Below are positions 34,511 through 43,092 of a stretch of 64,000 nucleotides of DNA, piece by piece. Source of the DNA: Klebsormidium nitens (taxonomy: Eukaryota; Streptophyta; Klebsormidiophyceae; Klebsormidiales; Klebsormidiaceae); assembly GCA_000708835.1 (NCBI GenBank), contig DF237168.1, forward strand, positions 62,001 to 126,000, in the 5' to 3' direction. The notes beneath the pieces are model-generated. The model did not search any database and had not been told where the DNA came from. It saw only the letters and a program-made list of their open reading frames with translations. How positions within the stretch are numbered: position 1 is the stretch's first letter; each line of letters opens with the position of its first letter. A program made the position numbers and the translations under genes.

Positions 34511-35781
34511 ATGGCGGGGGTCACCTGCGCGGCGATCGTCGAGACGACCAAGGCACCGTGTACATCCAAGGCTCGGCTTCCGAGCAGGTATTGCAACAAG
34601 CATCGGCTGCTGTGGGAGCGCAAGGATGAGGTCGCTGCCGCCGGAGGCCGCGAGTGCAAGCAGCTGGCGACCCAAGTCAAGCGGGGGTGCTTGGGCATGC
34701 TGGACGCGGACGACAAGTCCTGCTGCAAGGCGTGCAAGCGGATGAACGCGGAGAAGGACAAGAAGGTGGACGCCAAGAGGGAGGCTGCGGCGGTGGCGAG
34801 TCTTCTGCCGGGGCAGGTGGTGTGCAACTCCTGCAAGAAGGCCAAGGACGAGTCCGAGTTCGATGCGCGCGCATTGCAGGACGCGTCGAAGGGGGCGTAC
34901 TGCAGGGGGTGCCGGGAGAAGCGCGAGAGTTCCGAGAGGAACCGTACGATAACGGATGCTCGATTGAAAAGGCAGCGCGAGTACGAGAAGTCGGATGTGA
35001 GGATAGCCAGCAAGAGGGCGCGAAAGGAGGCGGATCCGGAGCGTTTCGCGCAGTACTCGCGCGACTCGAGGGCGCGTCGCCGGGAGGCGGATCCGGAGGG
35101 TTACCTCAAGAAGATGGCGGCCGACCAGGTCCGGCATCGCAATCGCGACCTGATCTTGAGTGGTCCCGATGGGGAGATCACCGGCACTGATCTGATCTCG
35201 CAGAAGGGCGCCGGCTGTTTCTTCTGCGGTGACGGAGAGGACGAGCATCCCCTGACGGTCGGCAAGGTGGACCAGGATGACGATACCAACGACGCACGGA
35301 ATTTCGTACCCCTCTGCGTGACGTGCTCGCGCATGAAGGGCAGGGTGGACGCGCTCACCTTCTTGGAGAGGTGCGTCTACATCGACGGGAGAGCCGAGGG
35401 AACGAAGGCAAGAACCTGTCCCGTAGAGCTCTTTCCGGATCACAGGACGGGCGGCGATTATGCCGGACTGCTCAGTCACGCCAAGTTGAGGAACCTTCCC
35501 GTCGAGGTCTCCAGAGAGGACGTGGAGAAGATCTGCCGCGAGGACTGCTACATATGCGGCAAAAAGAATTCGCCACCCACACCAACGGTGTCGATCGGCT
35601 GGACTGTAACGAGGGCTATATCGTAGGCAACTTGCGCACGGCTTGTGGAGGATGCAATTATATGAAGGGAGGAATAGAACTAGAGACTGTCCGGGTGCAG
35701 ATTACTAAGATCGCCCGTCGCGCAGAACGTAGCATTGGAGACATTCCGCAGGACATTCGACGCCGCAACCGTGTATTCTGA
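34511..35781 (+). CDS. HNH-type endonuclease-like protein with two zinc modules, frameshifted
   Basis: The frame starts at the ATG at 34511 and includes paired Cys motifs, a long basic helix rich in Arg/Glu, and a first HNH-like module (CFFCG...NFVPLCVTCSRMKG). A second module begins CYICGKK, but from about 35,560 the continuation GVDRLDCNEGYIVGNLRTACGGCNYMKGG is in the -1 frame, running to 35781. The switch falls at GGCAAAAAGAATTCG, an A-run prone to slippage or sequencing error. Viral proteins of this type are mobile HNH nucleases. If the change is real, the last ~75 residues need -1 frameshifting. Confidence 0.75.
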
Positions 35782-35928
35782 ACGACTCTCAGATGCTCGC
35801 GTGTGTATCTTCACCCGAACATTTCAGAGTTTCGCGCGATGTCATACATGCATGCTCCTATAAATCGTGCTTTTCGAGATTCATGTTATGCCACGCCGCC
35901 CAGAATCCAATGTCAGACCACCCATTGA

Positions 35929-37191
35929 TCAAGAACAGTACGCAAGTCCACCCATGCCGCCCTGGATACGGAACACGTTGTAGTTGATGGCCAGCACCTT
36001 GCAGCGGGCCGCGGGCATGTTGGGCTTGGTGGTCAGGTACAGCTGGGCGTTGTCGATCCTGCTGAAGTTGGTCGCGCCGCTCGGCTGGTGCGAGGAGCTC
36101 TCCAGTGCAAAGGAGTAGACGTAGACGGGCTTGCTGGGGACGCGGGGGTGGTGCTGGTAGGGCTGGACGAGGCGGTGGTAGGTGCCGGGCCTCTCGGAGT
36201 ACCTGTCGTGCCCGTTGAGCATGAGCTTGGCGCTCTGGATGTAGTCGACGCCGGCGATCTGGCCGAAGTCGAAGAGCATGTTGCCGTTCTTGGGGTCCAC
36301 GGCCGCGGAGGTCTCGGGGGTGATGACCCAGATGAGCTCCTTGACGGGGTGGTTGAACGCGAGGCGGATCTTCTGCGTGCTCGAGGAGACGCTGGCCGGG
36401 ATAGACTCGTCGCCCGTGAACTGCACCTGCTCGATGAGATACTCGTGCGCGTCGCCCGCAAAACGCTTTCTCTCAGCCGCATCGCAATAGACGTAATCCA
36501 CCCACAGGGAGGCGTCGATGAAGCTCAGCGGGGCGCCGCCGCTCGTAGGCTGGATCAGGGCCACGTCCGACTTCACCAGCTCCAAGGCGCTCCGGAACTC
36601 GATGTTGATGCGCACGTCGTGGTACATGAGCGCCAGCAGGGGCAGGGCCTGGCCCGGCAGCTTGTTCCACCAGAACCTCAGCGGCACGTAGTAGGTCCTC
36701 TGCCCGCTCTGGTTCACCAGGCTCCCCGTGGTCGAGGTGTCCAGCTCGTCGTACCGGCCCAGCATCTCGTTCAGGCCGGCCCTCTTCTCGGACGGCACCT
36801 CCAGCTCGTCCATCACCTCGTAGAAGGCGTCGAAGTGCTTGTCCACCTTCTGCCCGCCGATGTCGATCTCCACCGACTTCAGCATGGCGTGACCCACCGA
36901 GTTCACGTAGTGCACGTACGTGGACGTCGATCCCCCCACCGTCACGTGCTGGTCCAGCGCGGGCAGCGTCACCTGCAGCCAGGCGTTCGTGATCAGGTCG
37001 CCGTTCCTGCTCAGGTTGATGCTCGTGCGCTTCGAGAAATCCATCTGCCCGTTCGCCGTCTGCACGATCGACTCCATGGCGAAGTTCGTGTGGCGACGGT
37101 AAACCACTCGGAAAAACGTGATCTGAGGGTTCCCGGTAAGATATGAGTCTTGAGCTCCAAGAGCGACGAGAGACAACAACCCTCCAGACAT
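35929..37191 (-). CDS. Major capsid protein (double jelly-roll)
   Basis: The 420-residue product begins MSGGLLSLVALGAQDSYLTG, then FFRVVYRRHTNFAMESI. This is the conserved start of nucleocytovirus capsid proteins (compare the chlorovirus and iridovirus forms). Later signatures include PLRFWWNKLPGQALPLLAL, YLIEQVQFTGDE and a C-terminal ARCKVLAINYNVFRIQGGMGG. Trimers form the capsomers of the icosahedral shell. The chosen ATG at 37191 precedes the conserved start; an open extension upstream is not expected. A GAAAAATTTTC tract lies ahead of it, resembling AT-rich tracts before other probable late genes here. Confidence 0.95.
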   Translation of the reverse strand: MSGGLLSLVALGAQDSYLTGNPQITFFRVVYRRHTNFAMESIVQTANGQMDFSKRTSINLSRNGDLITNAWLQVTLPALDQHVTVGGSTSTYVHYVNSVGHAMLKSVEIDIGGQKVDKHFDAFYEVMDELEVPSEKRAGLNEMLGRYDELDTSTTGSLVNQSGQRTYYVPLRFWWNKLPGQALPLLALMYHDVRINIEFRSALELVKSDVALIQPTSGGAPLSFIDASLWVDYVYCDAAERKRFAGDAHEYLIEQVQFTGDESIPASVSSSTQKIRLAFNHPVKELIWVITPETSAAVDPKNGNMLFDFGQIAGVDYIQSAKLMLNGHDRYSERPGTYHRLVQPYQHHPRVPSKPVYVYSFALESSSHQPSGATNFSRIDNAQLYLTTKPNMPAARCKVLAINYNVFRIQGGMGGLAYCS

Positions 37192-37353
37192 GACTGCGAC
37201 GGGCGAAGGCTGATACCATATGCATAGAAAATTTTTCGTCACGTACACATTTCATGAGAACGCACGCATGGAGAGGTTGGCATCCTCCTGAGACTTGAAC
37301 GCCGCGGGACAAGGTGGCATTTACAATGAGTGTCAACAAAATCATACGCTGGC

Positions 37354-38955
37354 TTACTGCTGCTTATCGAATTCTACAGTGTATATAACTTTGTGCCTAA
37401 TGAGGTTATCTATAGTCGACCCTATCTCTTCTGAAACGTCCTGTACAAAACGGTCCTCCTGCCCGACCTCCATGGGGTGGTCATAGAACAGGTGCCTAAC
37501 GTCGATCATCCTTCCAGGCTCGGGATGTTCCATAGCCTTCCTGATTTCATCGGTCAACGCCGATAACCTCTTCTCCTGTTCCACGGTGACCAAACGGCCT
37601 CCGACCCTGAATGCGTCGGGATTGTAACGAATAAAGCGGACCGGTAGTCCTGACGTCGCCACGATCCTGTACATCCTCGCAAGCTCGCACTCCTCTGGAT
37701 GGCGATTGTGTTGCTGCTCGTCCACCTCCACATCCACCAGATGCGTCCCCATGTCAAACAAGAAATCTGGCCTCTGTCGCTCGTCGCTACAGAACCTGCC
37801 CGGAACTCTCTGGTTGTGCCTGAAGGGGATATCGGGAAACGTTTTGAGTAAGTGCTCCTCAACAACAGCTTCTCTCGTCGCCTTTCGCAACCGTCCATCG
37901 GGGTCGCAGTAGCCGCACAGGGTATCCTTTGGGATCCGGTACGACAATCCGCACGAGATGCAGCTGTGCAGGTTCTGGCTCACGAATCCCGCAAGCATAT
38001 GCCGTCCGCATCGGCTGGTTGCCGTCCCAGGAAGACCGTACGTTGCTTGGTGCTGACATCCTGGCTCGTCGCACTTCTTGCGCGATACATTCTCCATCCC
38101 CTCGGTCTTGTGCTCGGCACACCAAGCCCTCACCCGTCCGGGTGACGCAAAAGTTGCAGCTAGCGGGCAGCCGTCAGACGCACACGTCTTCTTCTTCACG
38201 TTGATAATCCCTTCCTCCTTATGCTTCATGCACATCGTGCGTTCTTCTCCCGGGTAGCCGAACACAGGCTCTACCGAGCACCCCTCCGCCGAGCAGAGCT
38301 TCTCCCTCAGATTGATCATCCCCGCCTCCGCGTGGTGGCTGCAGAACAGAGCCTCTCCTCCGGCCGGACCGTGAGATCTACCCCTAGAACACCCCTCCAC
38401 TCGACACGCCGCGTAGTTGACGTTCACCATGCCCTCCTCCTTATGATCACTGCACCTCCGAGCCACCTCGCCCGCACGTCCGAAGCTCGCCCGCGTGCTG
38501 CACACCTCGCACCTCAGGCCCTTCGTCGGCACCATATGCGGCGCCTTGTGCGTTCCGCAGAACGCGGCCGGCTCGCCCGGCGGGCCGAAGGTCGCCTCTA
38601 CCTCGCAACCGTCCGCCCGGCAGTCCCTGGACGTGTAGCGTTTCGTCATCTCCCCCGATGCGTGCGTCTTGCAGTGCAAAGCCGCCTGACCGGGGGCGCT
38701 GTGCGTGGGCGCCTTCTTGCAGCCGGGTGCGGCGCACGTGCGCACCTTATCCACCCGTTTCATCGCCTCCGACGCATGAGCCACGCAGTGCGTCTTCTTC
38801 GACGTCGCCTCGAAAGTCGCCCTGGTCATACACCCGTCCTCCTGACAGAGTCCGTAGACCGCCACCATGTCGTCCCGCTTGTGCTCACGGCAGAACTCCG
38901 CCTTGCCCTTGACGTGCCCATACCAGCGGCGCCCGCATCTCTTGTCGCAAACCAT
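37354..38955 (-). CDS. EsV-1-7 repeat protein with PD-(D/E)XK-like nuclease domain
   Basis: Residues 1 to about 310 hold nine tandem ~32-residue units of the form C-x4-C ... C-x2-H. Typical ends are FCREH, HCVAH, FCGTH and WCAEH. This is the EsV-1-7 repeat first seen in Ectocarpus virus and brown algae. A short zinc-knuckle-like SCISCG...CGYCD follows. The C-terminal domain has RPDFLFDMG and LVDVEVDEQQH with the PD...D/E-x-D/E pattern of a restriction-endonuclease fold, then ELARMYRIVATSGLPVRFIRYNP. It probably binds and cuts nucleic acid, by inference. Confidence 0.8.
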   Translation of the reverse strand: MVCDKRCGRRWYGHVKGKAEFCREHKRDDMVAVYGLCQEDGCMTRATFEATSKKTHCVAHASEAMKRVDKVRTCAAPGCKKAPTHSAPGQAALHCKTHASGEMTKRYTSRDCRADGCEVEATFGPPGEPAAFCGTHKAPHMVPTKGLRCEVCSTRASFGRAGEVARRCSDHKEEGMVNVNYAACRVEGCSRGRSHGPAGGEALFCSHHAEAGMINLREKLCSAEGCSVEPVFGYPGEERTMCMKHKEEGIINVKKKTCASDGCPLAATFASPGRVRAWCAEHKTEGMENVSRKKCDEPGCQHQATYGLPGTATSRCGRHMLAGFVSQNLHSCISCGLSYRIPKDTLCGYCDPDGRLRKATREAVVEEHLLKTFPDIPFRHNQRVPGRFCSDERQRPDFLFDMGTHLVDVEVDEQQHNRHPEECELARMYRIVATSGLPVRFIRYNPDAFRVGGRLVTVEQEKRLSALTDEIRKAMEHPEPGRMIDVRHLFYDHPMEVGQEDRFVQDVSEEIGSTIDNLIRHKVIYTVEFDKQQ

Positions 38956-39041
38956 CTTTACACCTTTGTGATCGAATAATGAAAAACTTCACGGAGGCCG
39001 ACGCGCTTTTGTAGGGCGAGTATACACCGAATACTTATGCC

Positions 39042-39476
39042 TCAGCAGGCACATACTCTCTTCACTCGCGCGGTGCCGTCGGACGCGCCTTCGAGGTACA
39101 CGATGCACGAGTCTTTGTCGAAGTCGCACGTCACGGAGCCCGCTCCTTTTCGCTCCCTCTCATCTCGGAACGTCACCAAGGTCATATTCCTCGAGTTCAG
39201 CATCCTCGAGAGAGCAACGTCCGTAAAGCCGCAGTTCGCGCACGGGGAGGACGCGACGTGGAGGGACGCTTCCAACAGACGTCTCAAAACCTCCACGAAC
39301 TCCACATAAGCCCCCGCGTTTTCGAACTGCGCCTTGCAGAGCGTAAGAGGCGTGTTTCTCTGCGACACGGCCTCCACCACGTCGTCCGTGTGCACGCAGT
39401 AGGCCGCGGCAGCCATGATCTCGGCGATCGTAGGGGCCGACTCCGTCTTCACCAGAGTCATCTCCAGCGCTGGCAT
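39042..39476 (-). CDS. Uncharacterised protein with CxxC motif
   Basis: The 144-residue product is helical in its N-terminal half. A CANCGF motif near residue 78 and a final CAC are the only notable features. The ATG at 39476 is close to, and transcribed like, the upstream glycosyltransferase on the same strand. No family is recognised. Confidence 0.5.
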   Translation of the reverse strand: MPALEMTLVKTESAPTIAEIMAAAAYCVHTDDVVEAVSQRNTPLTLCKAQFENAGAYVEFVEVLRRLLEASLHVASSPCANCGFTDVALSRMLNSRNMTLVTFRDERERKGAGSVTCDFDKDSCIVYLEGASDGTARVKRVCAC

Positions 39477-39498
39477 GTTGGAATTTAGCCCGAAAATT

Positions 39499-40326
39499 TC
39501 AAGGAGCAGGAGCGACGTCCGGAACGGCGTGGTCCAAGGCGATCCTGCGCCTCATGAAATGCTCCGAGAGCTGGGTACGATCCATCGCCTTGATCCGCTG
39601 GAACGCCCTCACATTGGACACGAACAAGGGGTTCGAAGGAGAACTGTTGACGCCCCTCTGATGCTCCATGTGAAAGACCCTCCCCCGCACCCTCCCGTAC
39701 CTCAAGCCGAGTCTCGTGTGGCTGTACAGGCGAGCATCGTCCTCGGGTCCGTAGGACACGAAGTCCTCGTTCTCCCCTCCCCCTTCGGCGTATCGTTTGG
39801 TGGCGACGAAGAGGCTGAAACCGTTTCCCGCGAAGTGGTTGCGGTGGATCACGGCTAGCCTGTCGTGAGTGGACACGTCAGACACCAGCAGGTCGGCGTC
39901 CCACTGAGGGACGTCCGTGCAACCAGGAGGGTTCGTGAAGGGCGTCACCGCACCGTAGCCTTCCTCTGTTATCATGCGCTGCGCTTCCAGCATGCTCGTA
40001 ACGGGCAGGATCACGTCGACGTCGTGGATTATCGTCACCGGTGTCTCGACCTGTTTCAGACACTCGTTGAGCCGCTTCGTCCTGTGGAAGATCTCGGAGT
40101 GCTCCTCCACGAAAGAGTAGCGCACCCTGTCGCCGTACGCGGCCACATCCGCCGAACGCAGGAGCTCTCGGACCCGCGCTTCGACGCCGTCCTCGCGGAC
40201 TATGATCCGGAGCCCAGCGAAGCGGGACAGCAGATAGACCAGGCAACGCCTGGTGTTTCGAAGTCTGTCCTCGCTGTCGATTCGGAGGGCGAGGATGGCC
40301 GTGCTGTGTCGCAGCGCGTCGTCCAT
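39499..40326 (-). CDS. Galactosyltransferase-like glycosyltransferase
   Basis: The 275-residue product contains a DxD-type metal site (IIHDVDVIL), a catalytic-region motif HFAGNGFSLFVATKRYAEGGGENEDF and YGPEDDARL. This follows the acceptor/catalytic part of beta-galactosyltransferase-type (GT7-like) and related GT2 enzymes. It is likely to glycosylate virion proteins or modify host glycans. The ATG at 40326 is preferred over a GTG at 40344. It diverges from the fucosyltransferase gene. Confidence 0.75.
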   Translation of the reverse strand: MDDALRHSTAILALRIDSEDRLRNTRRCLVYLLSRFAGLRIIVREDGVEARVRELLRSADVAAYGDRVRYSFVEEHSEIFHRTKRLNECLKQVETPVTIIHDVDVILPVTSMLEAQRMITEEGYGAVTPFTNPPGCTDVPQWDADLLVSDVSTHDRLAVIHRNHFAGNGFSLFVATKRYAEGGGENEDFVSYGPEDDARLYSHTRLGLRYGRVRGRVFHMEHQRGVNSSPSNPLFVSNVRAFQRIKAMDRTQLSEHFMRRRIALDHAVPDVAPAP

Positions 40327-40412
40327 CCGGTTCTGCGGTCTCACGGGAAAATGGGAGCAGCCGAACGCGGGGCGTCGGGCGAGTATTCTCGCAACCCCCC
40401 TCCAGAGAAGGA

Positions 40413-41255
40413 ATGCGCATCGTCAACGTTCACGTCCAGGGCGGTCTGGGCAATCGACTCTTTCAAGTCCTCTTCGGGCTCGCACAAGCACGCCGATACG
40501 GCGCCGAGTTCCGCATCTCGTCCGCTTCGCGGAACCCTCACTCCGCGTTGGACTACTTCGACGGTCTCCTCGCTCAATTCCGGCCCTTCGTGAAGCCGGC
40601 CGGGCGCATCGATCGAGTCATCGGCGAACGGCCGGACGACGTCTGGAGACGGATCGCGTACGGGTGTCCGTTCACGGCCGGAGTAGAGAGCGTGATGTAC
40701 GTCGGGTACTTCCAGAGCCACCACCACTTTGAGGACGTCGTGGATCGCCGTCGCCTCTCTGACATGCTAGGGACCGCTGCCGCAAAGGCACGCATGGGCG
40801 AGATCTACCCGGACGCGACATCGAAAGGTCTCTTCGTGCACGTAAGACGCGGCGATTACAAGAGCCCCGCGCACTCGGTCCACGATCTGGATCTCCGGGC
40901 CTACTACGAGAGGGCCCTGCGGATGGCAGGAGAGAGACTGCCCTCCGGCTTCCGACTGTATGTGGTCAGCGACGATATCCGGCATTGCAAGGACGATCAC
41001 GTCTTCCGGGCCTTCGACGACGTCGTGTTCGTGGAGGGCCTGGATGAAGTCGATACTTTATACCTCATGGCTGCGTGCAGGTTCGGGGGCATATGCGCGA
41101 ACTCGACCTTCTCTTGGTTCGGGGCTTATCTGAACGAGAATCCCGACAAGTTCGTCGCGCTTCCTTCGCGCTGGTGGAAACGGGATAGCTGTCTGGAAGG
41201 ACTCTACTTCGACGGCGTCAGCAAGGTCGACGTGAGTCCTATAGAAGCGACATGA
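40413..41255 (+). CDS. Alpha-1,2-fucosyltransferase-like protein (GT11)
   Basis: The 280-residue product begins VHVQGGLGNRLFQVLFGLA, the GDP-fucose-enzyme start motif. It contains GLFVHVRRGDYKSP, the HxRRxDY GT11 signature, and CANSTFSWFGAYL near the end. It transfers fucose from GDP-fucose to a galactose-type acceptor. Fucosylated capsid glycans are known in chloroviruses. Its 3' end overlaps the GH16-like gene by 17 bases (convergent). Confidence 0.85.
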   Translation: MRIVNVHVQGGLGNRLFQVLFGLAQARRYGAEFRISSASRNPHSALDYFDGLLAQFRPFVKPAGRIDRVIGERPDDVWRRIAYGCPFTAGVESVMYVGYFQSHHHFEDVVDRRRLSDMLGTAAAKARMGEIYPDATSKGLFVHVRRGDYKSPAHSVHDLDLRAYYERALRMAGERLPSGFRLYVVSDDIRHCKDDHVFRAFDDVVFVEGLDEVDTLYLMAACRFGGICANSTFSWFGAYLNENPDKFVALPSRWWKRDSCLEGLYFDGVSKVDVSPIEAT

Positions 41256-42399
41256 GGGCCGTCAAGATACCGATGGCGGACAGGGCTCCCGATATCCGGG
41301 ACGCGGAGCCCACCAGGGTCGTCAGGCTCTGGACGATGGGCGGCCGCGTCGCAGGGGGAGGCATCGAGTTGGGGCTCGCAGGCGATGGTGAGGGTCCGGG
41401 AGCCCAGGTGGGAGCGGACGTCGTGGGGGCATGCGCGGGGGCGGGCGGAAACGCGAGCGGCTCCTTCGTTCCCGTGAGGTTCGGCGCCGTCGGGCCCGTG
41501 ATGTTCGGCGTCGCGGCCGTAAGATTCACCGCGAGGGTCGCGAATGGGGTCGGTATCGGTGCCGAGACGTTGAGAGGACCTTCCGAAGGGGCCGGCAAGG
41601 GGACCGAGACGTTCTTCGGGGGCACCACCACCGATGCGCCCGTGGATGGCGAGAACGTGAAGGACGTCACCGTGAAGCTGACCGGAGCGCCGTACCAGGG
41701 TCCCGATCCGAAGTTCTGCCATGCGTTGAGATGCAGGCGTTCGAAACCGGTCGGTCTCGGTATGATGCTCTTGTCGGCAGGCGACCAGGACGTAGCAAAG
41801 CCGGTGTCGGGGTTCTCGACCCGGAAGACGATGTCGGATGCGGTCCAATCGACCGAAAGGACGGCGTAGGGAGTGTCTTCCGGTAGGGCGAACCTGTTGA
41901 TGCGGCCGTCCATGTTCCACGGTGCGATGACCTGCTGAGCGTTGAAAGGGTTGAAGGGGTCGCCGAAGCGGGAGGCTTCGATGATGTCGGTCTCTCCGTT
42001 GTAGTGAGCGCCGTTCGTCTCGTCCCAGATGAACGCCCCGAAAATGATGTTGGGGTCGTGCGAGCCCAATGCACCGTTGACCTCCAACTCGTACCGGCCG
42101 TATCCGAAGCTGGTGTCGATCATCACCTCGCTGGACATCCACGCGCCGGAGGGAGCCTTGTCCACGCTCAGACGAAGGCCGGTGCCGTCGCTCCTCACGT
42201 TCGCTGGGTTCCAGAAGCAAGGGCCGGGCTGAAGAGGCACGGTCGTCGAGTCCTTGACAAACCAGTCGTGCCCGGCGAATCGTACCGTGGCGTCGGATAT
42301 GCCCCACGAGAAGGACTCGTCGGCGCGCACCCCAGCGCTCAGAAGACACGTCAGCAAGCAAGCTGCCCAGACCACGTACGTGGCGGATCTCGGGACCAT
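41239..42399 (-). CDS. Secreted GH16-like polysaccharide hydrolase with C-terminal anchor
   Basis: A signal peptide covers residues 1 to about 27. A jelly-roll catalytic domain follows to ~240, with the motif ETDIIE (Glu136, Asp138, Glu141), the GH16 catalytic triad form E-x-D-x-x-E, in the expected context GYGRYELEV and IIFGAFIWDE. A long Pro/Thr/Ala-rich linker leads to a hydrophobic end (ALSAIGILTALMSLL), suggesting a membrane or lipid anchor. GH16 enzymes cut beta-glucans such as laminarin. The start is the ATG at 42399, after a GTG. Confidence 0.8.
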   Translation of the reverse strand: MVPRSATYVVWAACLLTCLLSAGVRADESFSWGISDATVRFAGHDWFVKDSTTVPLQPGPCFWNPANVRSDGTGLRLSVDKAPSGAWMSSEVMIDTSFGYGRYELEVNGALGSHDPNIIFGAFIWDETNGAHYNGETDIIEASRFGDPFNPFNAQQVIAPWNMDGRINRFALPEDTPYAVLSVDWTASDIVFRVENPDTGFATSWSPADKSIIPRPTGFERLHLNAWQNFGSGPWYGAPVSFTVTSFTFSPSTGASVVVPPKNVSVPLPAPSEGPLNVSAPIPTPFATLAVNLTAATPNITGPTAPNLTGTKEPLAFPPAPAHAPTTSAPTWAPGPSPSPASPNSMPPPATRPPIVQSLTTLVGSASRISGALSAIGILTALMSLL

Positions 42400-42525
42400 C
42401 ACGGAGTACCTTACCGGTAGATATTATGGCCCGGCCTCGCCCCGAGGCATAAGGAAGCCGAGCCCCCATGATCTCGGCAGCGCGTTCGAGGGGGCCAGAA
42501 CATTCTAGCGACACATCCCAAAAAC

Positions 42526-43032
42526 ATGGCCGACGTCCAGATCTCGTCGACTTTCACAGAGAACGTCCGCGAGTGGGTGCAGCTGAACGACGTGAAGGCC
42601 CAGGCAGCGAAGGACATCTCGAAGATGATCAGACGGATCAAGGAACTGAAAGAGGGGATCATGACCTACATGAGCGCGCACGAGATCGGGACGGTCAACA
42701 TAAACGGGGAGCGGGTGAAGCTCATCCACACCAAGTCGAAGAACGCCCTGAGCGAGGAGATTTTGAACGACCTCATCGCGAGGTACTTCAAGGAGAATGG
42801 CGACTCCACGTCGGCTTCCAAGGCGGACCAGATCGCGCACTACATCATGGATAAGAGGGGTGTGACGACGAAGCCATCGATCAGGCGTAACAAGGCCAAG
42901 GCGGGCAGAGGCGCCGGCGAAGGCAACTCCGCACTCGGAGCAGGCCCCGAAGACGCAGAAGAAGGTGGGGACGAGGAGGACGAGGACGAGGAGGAGGTCT
43001 CATCCGTGTCGTCGAAGAGGCGGAGAAACTAG
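42526..43032 (+). CDS. Conserved nucleocytovirus helical protein
   Basis: The 168-residue product has a helical N-terminal ~110 residues with the pattern VREWVQLNDVKAQAAKDISK and LKEGIMTYMSAHEIGTVNI. This recalls a small conserved nucleocytovirus family of unknown function, with a VKLIHTKSKNALSEEIL segment. A long acidic region and a Lys/Arg tail (SSKRRRN) follow. It probably binds nucleic acid or another virion protein, but nothing here proves it. Confidence 0.65.
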   Translation: MADVQISSTFTENVREWVQLNDVKAQAAKDISKMIRRIKELKEGIMTYMSAHEIGTVNINGERVKLIHTKSKNALSEEILNDLIARYFKENGDSTSASKADQIAHYIMDKRGVTTKPSIRRNKAKAGRGAGEGNSALGAGPEDAEEGGDEEDEDEEEVSSVSSKRRRN

Positions 43033-43092
43033 CGCGACGCGTCCCGTAGTGGCAGGAAAAAATGATCGGGATAGGAAACGTCGGCTCCCAGG

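Noticed and set aside
36088..37146. 352-residue plus-strand frame opposite the capsid gene
   Set aside because: It is a shadow of MCP codons; the minus-strand product has the conserved capsid start and end.
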